Shown one piece after another: positions 36,391-49,329 of a DNA stretch of 64,000 nt (its first letter is position 1; the number at the start of each line of letters is the position of its first letter). Under the pieces are notes generated by a model. That model did not search any database, was not told where the DNA came from, and saw nothing but the letters and a program-made list of their open reading frames with translations. Position numbers and translations under genes: made by a program. This DNA comes from Burkholderiales bacterium. GTDB lineage: Bacteria; Pseudomonadota; Gammaproteobacteria; Burkholderiales; Burkholderiaceae_C. The DNA lies in NCBI GenBank assembly GCA_028868855.1, contig JAGWTR010000008.1:62001-126000 (forward strand), written 5' to 3'.

Positions 36391-37173
36391 TCAGATCGAG
36401 AACATCATGGCCGTCAGTACAAAATCCAGGGCCAGCACGGCCAGCGAGGCCATCACCACGGTTCGCGTGGTCGCGCGCGACACTCCTTCGGGGGTCGGCT
36501 GGCATTCATAACCTTGCAGCAGCGCGACAAAGGTCACGGTCAGACCAAACACCACGCTTTTGATCAGGCCGTTCCCGACGTCTTGCCAGACCTCGACGCC
36601 GCCCTGCATCTGCGACCAGAACGCGCCGGCATCGACACCGATGAGGACCACACCGACCAGATAGCCGCCCAGGATGCCCACGGCCGAAAACACCGACGCC
36701 AACAACGGCATGGCGATCACGCCGCCCCAGAAACGCGGCGCCAGGACGCGCTGAATGGGATCAACGGCCATCATTTCCATGGCCGCCAACTGCTCGCCGG
36801 CCTTCATCAGGCCGATGCCCGCAGTGAGCGAAGTGCCGGCTCGGCCGGCGAACAACAAAGCGGCCACCACCGGCCCGAGTTCGCGCACCAGCGACAGCGC
36901 CACCATCAATCCCAGGGCTTCGCTGGAGCCGTAGCGCTGCAGGATGTAGTAGCCCTGCAGGCTCAGCACAAAGCCCACGAACAGGCCCGACACCACAATG
37001 ATGGCCAGCGAGTGGTTACCCAGGAAGTGGATCTGCTCGCCCAGCAAACGGCCCCGCTTGAAGGTGGGCACGAGGGTGGTGAGCAGGCGCAGGAACAGCC
37101 GTGTGGCATGGCCCACATCCTCGATCATGCTGCGCACGGCCAGGCCGATGTTGGCGGGGTGCAAGGCTTTCAT
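36391..37173 (-). CDS. mlaE: MlaE phospholipid ABC transporter permease
   Basis: A 260-residue inner-membrane permease with about five hydrophobic segments. The family pattern is [27 protein letters not shown] (shown in pieces: [22 protein letters not shown]), [21 protein letters not shown] (RELGPV … GRAGT) and [19 protein letters not shown]. It forms the membrane core of MlaFEDB. Its ATG overlaps the mlaF stop by 4 bp. Confidence 0.96.
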   Translation of the reverse strand: MKALHPANIGLAVRSMIEDVGHATRLFLRLLTTLVPTFKRGRLLGEQIHFLGNHSLAIIVVSGLFVGFVLSLQGYYILQRYGSSEALGLMVALSLVRELGPVVAALLFAGRAGTSLTAGIGLMKAGEQLAAMEMMAVDPIQRVLAPRFWGGVIAMPLLASVFSAVGILGGYLVGVVLIGVDAGAFWSQMQGGVEVWQDVGNGLIKSVVFGLTVTFVALLQGYECQPTPEGVSRATTRTVVMASLAVLALDFVLTAMMFSI

Positions 37174-38021
37174 CCACGCACTCCGTAGTCATGTCCCGCA
37201 TCTGGTGCAGGGTATTGAAATTGCACCGGCCCATCGGGCGCGGCCTGCACGAACTGCCGCACCAGGGGGTCTTCGCTGGCGCGCAACTCCTTGGGGGTGC
37301 CCTGGGCGGCAATACTGCCATTGGCCAGCAGCACCACATGGTCGGCGATCAGGAAGGACTCGTCCACATCGTGGGACACCAGCACGCTGGTCAGGCCCAT
37401 GGTGTCGTTCAACTCGCGAATCAATCGGGCCGCCACGCCCATTGAGATGGGGTCCAGCCCAGCGAAGGGCTCGTCGTACAGCATGAGTTCAGGGTCCAGG
37501 GCCATGGCCCGTGCCAGCGCCACACGGCGCGCCATGCCCCCCGATATCTCGCTGGGCAGCAGGTCGCGTGCGCCTCTGAGGCCCACGGCGTTGAGCTTCA
37601 TCAACACCAGATCGCGCAGGATGGACTCGGGCAGGCGGGTGTGTTCACGCAGGGGAAAGGCCACGTTCTCGAACACACTCAAATCGGTGAACAAGGCGCC
37701 AAACTGGAACAGCATGCCCATGCGACGGCGCGCGGCCATCAGGCCTGCAGCATCCAGACCCGCGATGTCCACCCCGTTGATGAGAACCTGCCCCTTCATG
37801 GGCGAGAGCTGTCGACCAATCAAGCGCAGCACGGTGGTCTTGCCTCCACCGGAGACGCCCATCAGGGCCACCAGCTTGCCGCGAGGCACGACCAGGTCGA
37901 TGTTCTTGAGGATGACGCGATCCCCATACCCACAGGTGACGCCGCGCAGTTCCACGAATGCATCGGGAGACTGCGGGGGCAAGGCACTGTCGGTGGCAGG
38001 TGAAATCGCTTGATTTGTCAT
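37170..38021 (-). CDS. mlaF: MlaF phospholipid ABC transporter ATPase
   Basis: A 283-residue cytoplasmic ATPase powering phospholipid transport. Walker A is GVSGGGKTT (~residue 55), the Q-loop lies in [16 protein letters not shown], the signature is [15 protein letters not shown] (~residue 155), Walker B is [14 protein letters not shown] and the H-loop is LVSHDVDE. First gene of mlaFEDACB. The ATG at 38021 is used; another in-frame ATG 12 codons upstream is possible, and neither has a strong RBS. It begins 134 bp after the gltD stop on the same strand, so readthrough from gltBD is possible. Confidence 0.95.
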   Translation of the reverse strand: MTNQAISPATDSALPPQSPDAFVELRGVTCGYGDRVILKNIDLVVPRGKLVALMGVSGGGKTTVLRLIGRQLSPMKGQVLINGVDIAGLDAAGLMAARRRMGMLFQFGALFTDLSVFENVAFPLREHTRLPESILRDLVLMKLNAVGLRGARDLLPSEISGGMARRVALARAMALDPELMLYDEPFAGLDPISMGVAARLIRELNDTMGLTSVLVSHDVDESFLIADHVVLLANGSIAAQGTPKELRASEDPLVRQFVQAAPDGPVQFQYPAPDAGHDYGVRG

Positions 38022-38155
38022 GGGCAAAAAATTGGCCGGTGAGTGACCACCGGCCATTGGATGATAGGGGATTCACCAAGCTGATGCCGCGCTTCGACGG
38101 ATACGCACAACAGCCATGCGGTCAACCCTTCTCAGAGGGCGTGATAGTTCACACC

Positions 38156-39622
38156 TCAGCGTGGCAAAACGCTGGAACCCGTGAGGTATTCATCAATCGC
38201 ACGCGCCGCCTGACGGCCTTCGCGAATCGCCCACACCACCAGGGACTGGCCACGGCGCATGTCGCCAGCGGCAAACACCTTGTCCACACTGGTGCTGTAG
38301 CCCCCAATGAAGTCGGTGCTGGCACGCGCGTTGCCGCGGTTGTCCTTGTCCACGCCAAAGCCGCTGAGGATGGTCTCGACCGGATTGACAAAACCCATGG
38401 CCAGCAGCACCAGATCGGCCTTGAGCACCTGTTCGGTGCCAGGCACCTCGGTGATCTTGCCGTCTTTGAGCTCGATGCGCACGGTCTTGACCCCCGTGAC
38501 CTTGCCTTTTTCGCCCAGGAATTCCTTGGTGGCGATGGCAAATTCACGCTCGCAACCTTCGTCGTGGCTGGACGAGGTGCGCAGCTTGATCGGCCAATAG
38601 GGCCAGGTCAGCGGGCGGTCCTCCTCTTCGGGCGGGCGGGGCAGCAATTCAAACTGCGTCACGCTGGCCGCGCCGTGGCGGTTGGAGGTGCCCACGCAGT
38701 CCGAGCCCGTGTCGCCGCCACCGATGACGATGACATGCTTACCCGTGGCCAGGATCTGGTCCTTGACCTTGCCGCCGGCATTGACCTTGTTCTGCTGGGG
38801 CAGGAATTCCATCGCGAAGTGGATGCCGTCCAGATCGCGGCCCGGCACGGGCAGATCCCGCGACTGTTCAGAACCACCCGCCAGCAGCACGGCGTCGAAG
38901 TCCTGCTGCAACTGCGCGGGGCTGATGCTGGCCTTGGCCCAGTTGGTCACCTTGCTGCCCTTGGGCAACTCACCCACCATCACATTGGTCTTGAAGGTCA
39001 CGCCTTCAGCTTGCAACTGCTTGGCGCGCAAGTCGATGTGCGACTTGTCCATTTTGAAGTCAGGAATGCCGTAGCGCAGCAGACCACCGACCGTGTCGTT
39101 CTTCTCGAACACGGTCACGTCGTGACCGACACGGGCCAGTTGCTGCGCCGCGGCCAGTCCCGCCGGGCCAGAACCCACGATGGCGACCTTCTTGCCCGTC
39201 TTGAGGGACGAGACCTGTGGCACCACCCAGCCTTCGGCCCAGGCGCGGTCGATGATGGCGTGCTCTATGGACTTGATGCCCACGGGGTCGTTGTTGATAT
39301 TCAGCACACAAGCGGCTTCGCACGGTGCCGGGCAGATGCGTCCGGTGAACTCGGGGAAGTTGTTGGTGCTGTGAAGCACGGCGATGGCGTTGCGCCAGTC
39401 ATCGCGGTACACCAGATCATTGAAATCCGGAATGATGTTGTTGACCGGGCAGCCGTTGTTGCAAAACGGCGTGCCGCAGTCCATGCAGCGCGCACCTTCG
39501 GTCCGGGCCTCTTCAACCTTGAGGCCGATCACGAATTCCTTGTAGTTCTTCAAGCGAGATTGGACCGGGGCGTAGCCCTCGTCGTTGCGCTCGAATTCCA
39601 TGAAGCCAGTTACTTTTCCCAT
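38156..39622 (-). CDS. gltD: glutamate synthase small (beta) subunit
   Basis: Supplies electrons from NADPH via FAD and [4Fe-4S] clusters to GltB for making glutamate from glutamine and 2-oxoglutarate. The 488-residue product has N-terminal cluster cysteines in [17 protein letters not shown] (~residues 47-63) and CPAPCEAAC, the FAD motif [15 protein letters not shown] (~residue 153) and NADPH motif [11 protein letters not shown] (~residue 297). The ATG at 39622 has AAGGAG upstream. It follows gltB by 13 bp as a two-gene operon. Confidence 0.97.
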   Translation of the reverse strand: MGKVTGFMEFERNDEGYAPVQSRLKNYKEFVIGLKVEEARTEGARCMDCGTPFCNNGCPVNNIIPDFNDLVYRDDWRNAIAVLHSTNNFPEFTGRICPAPCEAACVLNINNDPVGIKSIEHAIIDRAWAEGWVVPQVSSLKTGKKVAIVGSGPAGLAAAQQLARVGHDVTVFEKNDTVGGLLRYGIPDFKMDKSHIDLRAKQLQAEGVTFKTNVMVGELPKGSKVTNWAKASISPAQLQQDFDAVLLAGGSEQSRDLPVPGRDLDGIHFAMEFLPQQNKVNAGGKVKDQILATGKHVIVIGGGDTGSDCVGTSNRHGAASVTQFELLPRPPEEEDRPLTWPYWPIKLRTSSSHDEGCEREFAIATKEFLGEKGKVTGVKTVRIELKDGKITEVPGTEQVLKADLVLLAMGFVNPVETILSGFGVDKDNRGNARASTDFIGGYSTSVDKVFAAGDMRRGQSLVVWAIREGRQAARAIDEYLTGSSVLPR

Positions 39623-39635
39623 TCTCGTGAACTCC

Positions 39636-44390
<4,755 letters not shown>

Positions 44391-44436
44391 GGCGCGCTCC
44401 AGAGGTGAGTGGAGATAAAACAACGACTAGGGCTGG

Positions 44437-44465
44437 AGGATACTGCGCCCTCCGGCAACTTTCAA
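44437..44465 (-). promoter_or_regulatory. probable sigma-70 promoter of gltBD
   Basis: On the minus strand, TTGAAA (44465-44460) and TATCCT (44442-44437) are separated by exactly 17 bases, and the expected start falls ~40 bp before the gltB ATG. Inferred from consensus match and position only. Confidence 0.5.
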
Positions 44466-44466
44466 G
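44455..44466 (+). repeat. left copy of a 12-bp direct repeat flanking the transposase unit
   Basis: GCAACTTTCAAG, identical to 45355-45366 in the same orientation. This copy includes the -35 hexamer of the putative gltB promoter, just outside the left end of the transposase unit. Confidence 0.6.
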
Positions 44467-44486
44467 CGTTTTATTTAGGGTCAGAT

Positions 44487-44529
44487 CCCAATTAATTGCA
44501 GCGCAAACCAGTCTAAGCAATTAATTGGG
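44487..44529. repeat. 13-bp inverted repeat (stem-loop) at left end of the transposase unit
   Basis: CCCAATTAATTGC (44487-44499) and GCAATTAATTGGG (44517-44529) pair perfectly around a 17-base loop, next to the 3' end of the transposase gene. Hairpins at element ends are what Y1 transposases recognise. There is no T-run, so a terminator role is less likely. Confidence 0.7.
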
Positions 44530-44535
44530 GACACA

Positions 44536-45255
44536 TCACTTTGCCTGAGCCTCGACCCCTTCAGGCGCCGCGATGCGCCTGGGGCGTCCGCGAGGCTTGG
44601 GCTGCACCCGCCGTCCCGCCGCCGCTTGTAGCTGTTGCAGGAAGTCATCGCCCCCCAATGCCCAGCCTTTGTGGGTCGCATCGGCCAGCCGATTGACCGC
44701 CATCGCGGACAGCCCCTGGTCCAGGCGACGCTGCCACGCCGCTTCGCGTTCGAACGGGGTATTGCCCAAGGCCCAGAACAAAGGGTGATCCTGGATCAGA
44801 GGGTCGGCTCGCAAGCCCAGGTGATGGCCCGCGCTGGACCAGCGATCATCCACCGCCTGTTGCACCGACCCAGCGCGCAAGGCATGCAACTCGATAAAGG
44901 CCATGCCGTCCAGCAAGTAACGGGCCGGCTCAATCACCGTGGACCGGTAGCGTCCGGACCACAACCCACCCTGCCGCCCATGCCGTCGATTGAAGGCGGC
45001 CACATAGCGCCGCCCCAGCGACTGCATCATGGTGCTGAGCCCGTCGATGGTGCCGGGCGTGGCCAGCAGGTGGAGGTGATCATCGGCCACGGCATAGGCG
45101 TGGATGGCCACGCCCGCTTCGCGGGCTGCATCCCGCAGCGTGCTCAACAGCAGGGCGGCATCGGTGTCATCACGCACCAAGGTTTGCCCCTCATGCACAC
45201 GCTGCACCACCAGCTGGGGCCAGTTGGCCACGCCCAAACGCGGCATGCGCGCCAT
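44536..45255 (-). CDS. IS200/REP-associated (Y1) transposase-like protein
   Basis: A 239-residue member of the Y1 HUH single-strand transposase superfamily, close to the REP-associated type. Motifs: MARMPRLG start, the metal-binding HxH as DDHLHLLATP (~residue 69), and the catalytic Tyr region SLGRRYVAAFNRRHGR followed by GGLWSGRYRS (~residues 85-110). A basic C-terminal tail (KPRGRPRRIAA) may bind DNA. The ATG at 45255 is chosen; upstream frame is the element end. Flanked by terminal inverted repeats and a stem-loop, it is a self-contained unit between gltB and the reductase gene; it looks intact. Confidence 0.85.
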   Translation of the reverse strand: MARMPRLGVANWPQLVVQRVHEGQTLVRDDTDAALLLSTLRDAAREAGVAIHAYAVADDHLHLLATPGTIDGLSTMMQSLGRRYVAAFNRRHGRQGGLWSGRYRSTVIEPARYLLDGMAFIELHALRAGSVQQAVDDRWSSAGHHLGLRADPLIQDHPLFWALGNTPFEREAAWQRRLDQGLSAMAVNRLADATHKGWALGGDDFLQQLQAAAGRRVQPKPRGRPRRIAAPEGVEAQAK

Positions 45256-45354
45256 AAAACACTCCAATCCATTGGGTCTGACCCTTTTTATTGTGCACGA
45301 GAGCCCACCCCTGTGCTTGGCTTGCACGGCAGCCCCCTCATTCACGGGGAACGC

Positions 45355-45366
45355 GCAACTTTCAAG
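45355..45366 (+). repeat. right copy of the 12-bp direct repeat flanking the transposase unit
   Basis: GCAACTTTCAAG, exactly 900 bp from the left copy (44455-44466). It would give a TTGAAA -35 box on the minus strand, but the -10 position reads AATGAG, so it is a poor promoter. Confidence 0.6.
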
Positions 45367-45489
45367 GATTTACCCCGGTGCCTGCCGCGCGCGCCCCTTG
45401 TAGGCTGGGCCTCCCCCCCCTTAATGGTGGCCGTTCATTGCATGTCACGCATGCATCCGACCCCACCTACCTTGCCTGGATCCTCCTTG

Positions 45490-46635
45490 ATGGCTGATTC
45501 TTTCTCCACGGCCCTGGCGCCTTCGGCCCTGTCGCGTTTGTCGGGATGGCTGGCGCATCTGGGCGTGAGCCCCTTGGCTTTTGACGACACGCTCAGCCTC
45601 ATCAGCCCCCTGTTGACGGTACATCGCCTGCACGCCCGCGTCGTGGCCAAGCACCGTGAAACGCCTGGCGCCAATACCTTGGTGCTGCAAGCGGGGCCAG
45701 GGTTCAAGGGGCTCCAACCCGGACAGTTCATCCTGTTTGGCGTGACCATCGGGGGCGTGCGCCATCGCCGCGCCTATTCGCCCCGCATCGTGGACAACCG
45801 CCAGGATCGCTTCGCCATCACGGTGCAGCGCCAGCCCGATGGATTGGTCTCCAGGCACCTGAACGAGCACACCCACATCGGCGACATTCTCGAAATCGAT
45901 CAAGCCTCGGGCGCTTTCACGTTGCCAACAGCCAAGCCGCCCGAGGTGCTGCTGGTGGCCGGCGGCAGCGGCATCACGCCGTGCATGGCGATGTTGGAGC
46001 ACCTGTTCCAGAGTGCCCCGCACACCAAGACCACCCTGATTTATTTTGCCCGCAGTCGGCAAAACCGCATCTTTGCCGCAGCCCTGGATGACCTGGCGCG
46101 AGGCTGGCCACAGCTGCGCTATATGGCCATCGACAGCGGCGTCCACACTGTCAACACTGCCGCAAAGCCAGGCGACACCCATCAAGCCGTGCTGAATGTC
46201 TCCTTGCTGAATCAGGCCGCGCCCGACTGGCTCCACACCCCCACCTTCTGCTGCGGACCCGCGCCCCTGATGGATGCGGCCCGCCAGTTATGGTGCGACG
46301 CGGGCATCAGCCCGCAATTGCACCTGGAGGCGTTTGCCCCACCCAAGCCCAGCGGCGACAGCCACGCCATGCACACCGTGCAGATCGAGCGCAGCCAGCA
46401 GCGGCAGCGCTTTGACGCGCCGGGCGACCAGACCCTCCTGGTCGCGGGCGAAGCCGCCGGCTTGACGCTCAAGCATGGTTGCCGCCAAGGCATCTGCCAC
46501 GAATGCACCTGCCGACTACTCAGCGGGAGCGTGCGCGACCTGAATTCCGGGATACGCATTGACGGCGAAGGCCAGCCCATCCGACTGTGCGTCAGCTCGC
46601 CAATGAGCGACCTTGCGCTTGAATCATTGAACTGA
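45490..46635 (+). CDS. ferredoxin reductase-type flavo-iron-sulphur protein (desaturase electron donor)
   Basis: A 381-residue NAD(P)H:acceptor reductase. An FAD-binding beta-barrel (~residues 45-140: GQFILFGV, HRRAYSP) is followed by a nucleotide-binding domain (VLLVAGGSGITPCMAMLEHL, ~residue 155; FCCGPAPLMDAAR). A C-terminal plant-type [2Fe-2S] ferredoxin domain has CRQGICHECTC … LC (~residues 336-372). An N-terminal ~40-residue helical part precedes the barrel. It sits 25 bp upstream of a fatty acid desaturase on the same strand and is the obvious electron donor for it. The start is uncertain (ATG 45490 used; an ATG at 45442 is in frame). Confidence 0.9.
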   Translation: MADSFSTALAPSALSRLSGWLAHLGVSPLAFDDTLSLISPLLTVHRLHARVVAKHRETPGANTLVLQAGPGFKGLQPGQFILFGVTIGGVRHRRAYSPRIVDNRQDRFAITVQRQPDGLVSRHLNEHTHIGDILEIDQASGAFTLPTAKPPEVLLVAGGSGITPCMAMLEHLFQSAPHTKTTLIYFARSRQNRIFAAALDDLARGWPQLRYMAIDSGVHTVNTAAKPGDTHQAVLNVSLLNQAAPDWLHTPTFCCGPAPLMDAARQLWCDAGISPQLHLEAFAPPKPSGDSHAMHTVQIERSQQRQRFDAPGDQTLLVAGEAAGLTLKHGCRQGICHECTCRLLSGSVRDLNSGIRIDGEGQPIRLCVSSPMSDLALESLN

Positions 46636-46660
46636 CTGGCCCCATGACAGGTAGCGCCCC

Positions 46661-47809
46661 ATGAACACATCCATGCAAATCGGCCCGCGCACGACCGAAG
46701 AAATGACGGCGTTTCAACGCGCCCTGGATACCATCCGAGAAGAAACGCGTCAGACCATTGGGGAGCGCGATGCCCGCCACATTCGCGGCGTCCTGCGCGT
46801 GGTGCGGGTGACCGAGGCGCTGGGCCGCGCGCTCCTGATGCTCGGTTGGTTTCCGCCCACCTGGCTGCTGGGCGCTTTCCTACTGGGTTTTTCCAAGATC
46901 GTGGACAACATGGAACTGGGCCACAACGTGATGCACGGCCAGTTCAACTTCATGAACGACCCGCGCTTTCATGGCGACACCTTCGACTGGGACAACACCT
47001 GCCCGGCCTCCGAATGGCGCCATGCACACAACTATGTGCACCACACCTACACCAATGTGATCGGCCTGGACCGGGACTTTGGCTACGGCATGCTGCGCCT
47101 GTCCAATGACCTGCGTTGGAGCTGGCTGCACCCGTTTCAACTGCTGCTGACGGCCTTGCTGGCCGTGTACTTTGAATGGTTCGTGGCGATCCACGACATG
47201 CAGGTCGACAAGATCATCATTGGCCGCAAGAAGTGGGCGGACGTGCAGTCGCAGTGGCGCGTCGTGCGCCAGAAGTTCCGCTACCTGTTGCTGCGTGACT
47301 ATGTGGCCTGGCCCGCGCTGGCGGCACTCGTGGCCCTCCCCTTCGGACACGCCGGCGACGCGGCGTTGGCCGTGCTGGCCGGCAATTTCGTCGGCAACGT
47401 GATTCGCAATATATGGGCCTGGGCCATCATTTTCTGCGGCCATTTCACCGAGAACATCTACACCTTCAGCCGAGAGTCCATCCGCAACGAATCCAAAGGC
47501 CAGTGGTATCTGCGTCAGATCCTGGGCTCCAGCAACATCAAAGGTGGCGCCTGGATGCACTTCATGAGCGGCAACTTGAGCCATCAGGTGGAGCATCACC
47601 TCTATCCCGACATTCCCGCCAACCGCTATCAAGAAATGGCGCCCAAGGTTCGGGCGGTGTGCGCCCAATACGGCATCCCCTACAACACCGGGTCCTTCAG
47701 CTGGCAGTTGATGACGGTGCTCAAGCGCATCGCCCGTTACAGCTTTCCAGGCGGGTCGCACAAGGCCGTTCACATCGAGGTGGACGACATCCTGGCCGAC
47801 AAGGCCTAA
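46661..47809 (+). CDS. membrane fatty acid desaturase
   Basis: A 382-residue integral membrane di-iron desaturase that puts a cis double bond into acyl chains, adjusting membrane fluidity. The three histidine boxes are GHNVMHGQF (~residue 87), RHAHNYVHH (~residue 122) and HQVEHH (~residue 308), in proper order between hydrophobic segments at ~60-85, 150-180 and 215-265. Regiospecificity cannot be read from sequence; the closest general resemblance is to acyl-lipid/acyl-CoA desaturases. It is in an operon with the reductase upstream. An intrinsic terminator follows at 47845-47867. Confidence 0.92.
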   Translation: MNTSMQIGPRTTEEMTAFQRALDTIREETRQTIGERDARHIRGVLRVVRVTEALGRALLMLGWFPPTWLLGAFLLGFSKIVDNMELGHNVMHGQFNFMNDPRFHGDTFDWDNTCPASEWRHAHNYVHHTYTNVIGLDRDFGYGMLRLSNDLRWSWLHPFQLLLTALLAVYFEWFVAIHDMQVDKIIIGRKKWADVQSQWRVVRQKFRYLLLRDYVAWPALAALVALPFGHAGDAALAVLAGNFVGNVIRNIWAWAIIFCGHFTENIYTFSRESIRNESKGQWYLRQILGSSNIKGGAWMHFMSGNLSHQVEHHLYPDIPANRYQEMAPKVRAVCAQYGIPYNTGSFSWQLMTVLKRIARYSFPGGSHKAVHIEVDDILADKA

Positions 47810-47844
47810 GTTTTTCGGCCAGGTCATTGCACCAGACGAGACAG

Positions 47845-47867
47845 GCCCGGCATTGCCGGGCTTTTTT
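47845..47867 (+). terminator. intrinsic terminator after the desaturase operon
   Basis: Stem GCCCGGC / GCCGGGC with an ATT loop, followed immediately by six Ts, 35 bp after the desaturase stop. Confidence 0.9.
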
Positions 47868-48072
47868 CTGGGCGCTTTTTGGCCTGCTTCAACCCCCACC
47901 AACTTTCCATTGTCGGATTTCTTCCTACATGAAAGGCAGTGTGCACCCGACGGGGGATACAGCGGGCAGCCTATTCAGAAATCAAAGGTCACTGCCCAGA
48001 ATCAACCACATGCTGAAACGAAATCAGCACCAAAACGCAAGCCGCCCTTCCTTCGACCTACTGGAGCCTGAC

Positions 48073-48393
48073 ATGAACGCAGATCAAATCCTGATGGAAA
48101 TCCGTGAAACCAATCTGTCCTACCTGATGCTGGCCCAAAGCCTGATCCGTGCGGACCGCGAACAAGCCCTGTTTCGCTTGGGAATGTCCGAAGGGGCCGC
48201 CGACATGATCGCCATGCTGTCTCCCGCCCAGGTGCTCAAGATCGCCTCGAGCAACACCTTGTTGTGCCGCATGCGTGTGGACGACGACATGGTGTGGACC
48301 CTGCTGACCAACCATGGCAAGGGCAGCAACGACAGCGTGACCCGCCTGCACGCCAACATCCTGATGGCCGGCCGCCACCAGGAAGCCGCCTGA
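48073..48393 (+). CDS. flhD: flagellar transcriptional master regulator FlhD
   Basis: A 106-residue subunit of the FlhD4C2 activator at the top of the flagellar cascade. It shows the family's IRETNLSYLMLAQSLIRAD (residues ~9-27), ALFRLGMSE and MLSPAQVLKIASSNTLLCRMR (shown in part). The ATG at 48073 is supported by GGAG six to seven bases upstream and by usual FlhD length; an in-frame upstream extension is not family-like. It follows a 263-bp gap after the desaturase with an intrinsic terminator, and flhC follows 52 bp later. Confidence 0.95.
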   Translation: MNADQILMEIRETNLSYLMLAQSLIRADREQALFRLGMSEGAADMIAMLSPAQVLKIASSNTLLCRMRVDDDMVWTLLTNHGKGSNDSVTRLHANILMAGRHQEAA

Positions 48394-48445
48394 ATCGTCA
48401 GGCCCCTGGACTGACACCGCCCGAACCACACCGTAGGAGAGCACC

Positions 48446-48982
48446 ATGCGCAGCAAAAGCCTGTTGACCGAAGCCAAGCAGATCGACCGCGCCGTCACCT
48501 TGATCAATCTGGGTGCCCGCCTGCAGGTGCTGGAGTCGGAGACGGACATCTCGTATGAGCGCCTGCTGCGCCTGTACAAAGAAGTGTCGGGCAAGTCCCC
48601 ATCCAAGGGCCAGCTGCCTTTCTCGACCGACTGGTTCATGACCTGGCAGCCCAACATCCATGCCTCCTTGTTCCTGAACATCCACGAGTACCTGAACAAA
48701 GCCGTCGAAATCGACGAAATCGATACCGTCATCAAGGCCTACCAGCTCTACCTGGAACAAACCCAGTCGCAAGGCCTGGAGCCCCTGCTGTCGGTGACCC
48801 GTGCCTGGCGCCTGGTCAAGTTCATCGACAACGGCATGCTGACGCTGACCAAATGCTCCAAGTGCGGTGGCCACTATGTGACCCATCCGCATGAAATCTC
48901 GCGTCACTACGTGTGCGGTTTGTGCAACCCACCGGCACGTGCCGGCAAAGGCAAGGCGGCGGGCACCCTGCACATGCATTGA
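48446..48982 (+). CDS. flhC: flagellar transcriptional activator FlhC
   Basis: A 178-residue partner of FlhD that makes most DNA contacts. It has KSLLTEAKQIDRAVTLINLGARL (N-terminal helices), YERLLRLYKEVSGKSPSKGQLP and the zinc-binding cysteine set CSKCGG…CGLC (~residues 138-160), as expected. RBS TAGGAGAG lies ahead of the ATG. It is cotranscribed with flhD. Downstream is ~350 bp of noncoding DNA before motA with a strong terminator. Confidence 0.96.
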   Translation: MRSKSLLTEAKQIDRAVTLINLGARLQVLESETDISYERLLRLYKEVSGKSPSKGQLPFSTDWFMTWQPNIHASLFLNIHEYLNKAVEIDEIDTVIKAYQLYLEQTQSQGLEPLLSVTRAWRLVKFIDNGMLTLTKCSKCGGHYVTHPHEISRHYVCGLCNPPARAGKGKAAGTLHMH

Positions 48983-49130
48983 TGAATCCACGCGGTTCGA
49001 AAAACGTGAGGATTGCACACCCCGACTCGGCGCGGCTTCAAGCTTGACCCTGATCGGTCGAAACAATGAACGGACGGTTTGGAAACGGAGCGTCCTTTGC
49101 TTGTCTCCTCCGAGCACATCCGTGCTTTTA

Positions 49131-49158
49131 GCGGGCCCCATCTCGGGCCCGCTTTTTT
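49131..49158 (+). terminator. intrinsic terminator after flhDC
   Basis: Stem GCGGGCCC (49131-49138) and GGGCCCGC (49145-49152) with a six-base loop, followed by a run of six Ts. Confidence 0.9.
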
Positions 49159-49221
49159 CTTGGCGACCTGATCCAGCAGTTCAGCTTGCGAAAAATGCCG
49201 CCCTCACGGTCTTGTTCACGG

Positions 49222-49248
49222 TTTAGAAATCGGCGTGTTCGCCGAAGA
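49222..49248 (+). promoter_or_regulatory. possible sigma-28 (FliA) promoter of motA
   Basis: TTTA (49222-49225), 15 bases, then GCCGAAGA (49241-49248), which matches six of eight positions of the FliA -10 consensus GCCGATAA. It lies 80 bp upstream of motA. The -35 match is weak. Confidence 0.35.
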
Positions 49249-49329
49249 TCCCTACACGGCTTGATCCTGCAATGATGCAGGCAGACCCTTCGTCGATCAC
49301 CCTGCGGTTTGACCCGCGCCTAGACCACC

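Larger units (their letters stand above)
44477..45285 (-). mobile_element. single-gene IS200/REP-associated transposase unit with terminal inverted repeats
   Basis: A ~0.81-kb unit holding only the Y1-type transposase. Its left end reads AGGGTCAGA-T-CCCAAT-TA-ATTG (44477-44498). Its right end on the opposite strand reads AGGGTCAGA-CCCAAT-GG-ATTG (45285-45265), matching at 19 positions with one inserted base. A perfect 13-bp palindrome lies just inside the left end. A 12-bp direct repeat lies outside each end. Boundaries are inferred from these repeats. Confidence 0.6.
48983..49329. other. 347-bp noncoding stretch between flhC and motA
   Basis: No credible gene is seen. It contains a small AGCAC-ATCC-GTGCT hairpin (49112-49125), a strong intrinsic terminator (49131-49158), a possible FliA (sigma-28) promoter (49222-49248), and two perfect 6-4-6 palindromes: TCGGCG-TGTT-CGCCGA (49230-49245) and CCTGCA-ATGA-TGCAGG (49266-49281). 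The arrangement makes flhDC and motA separate transcription units. Confidence 0.6.

Noticed and set aside
44487-44529. CCCAATTAATTGC inverted repeat as a terminator
   Set aside because: AT-rich stem with 17-base loop and no T-run; position at the end of a Y1 transposase unit explains it better.
44455-45366. 12-bp direct repeat as a classical target-site duplication
   Set aside because: Y1/IS200-type transposases do not generate target duplications, and the repeats lie 10 and 69 bp outside the inferred element ends; kept only as an unexplained repeat.
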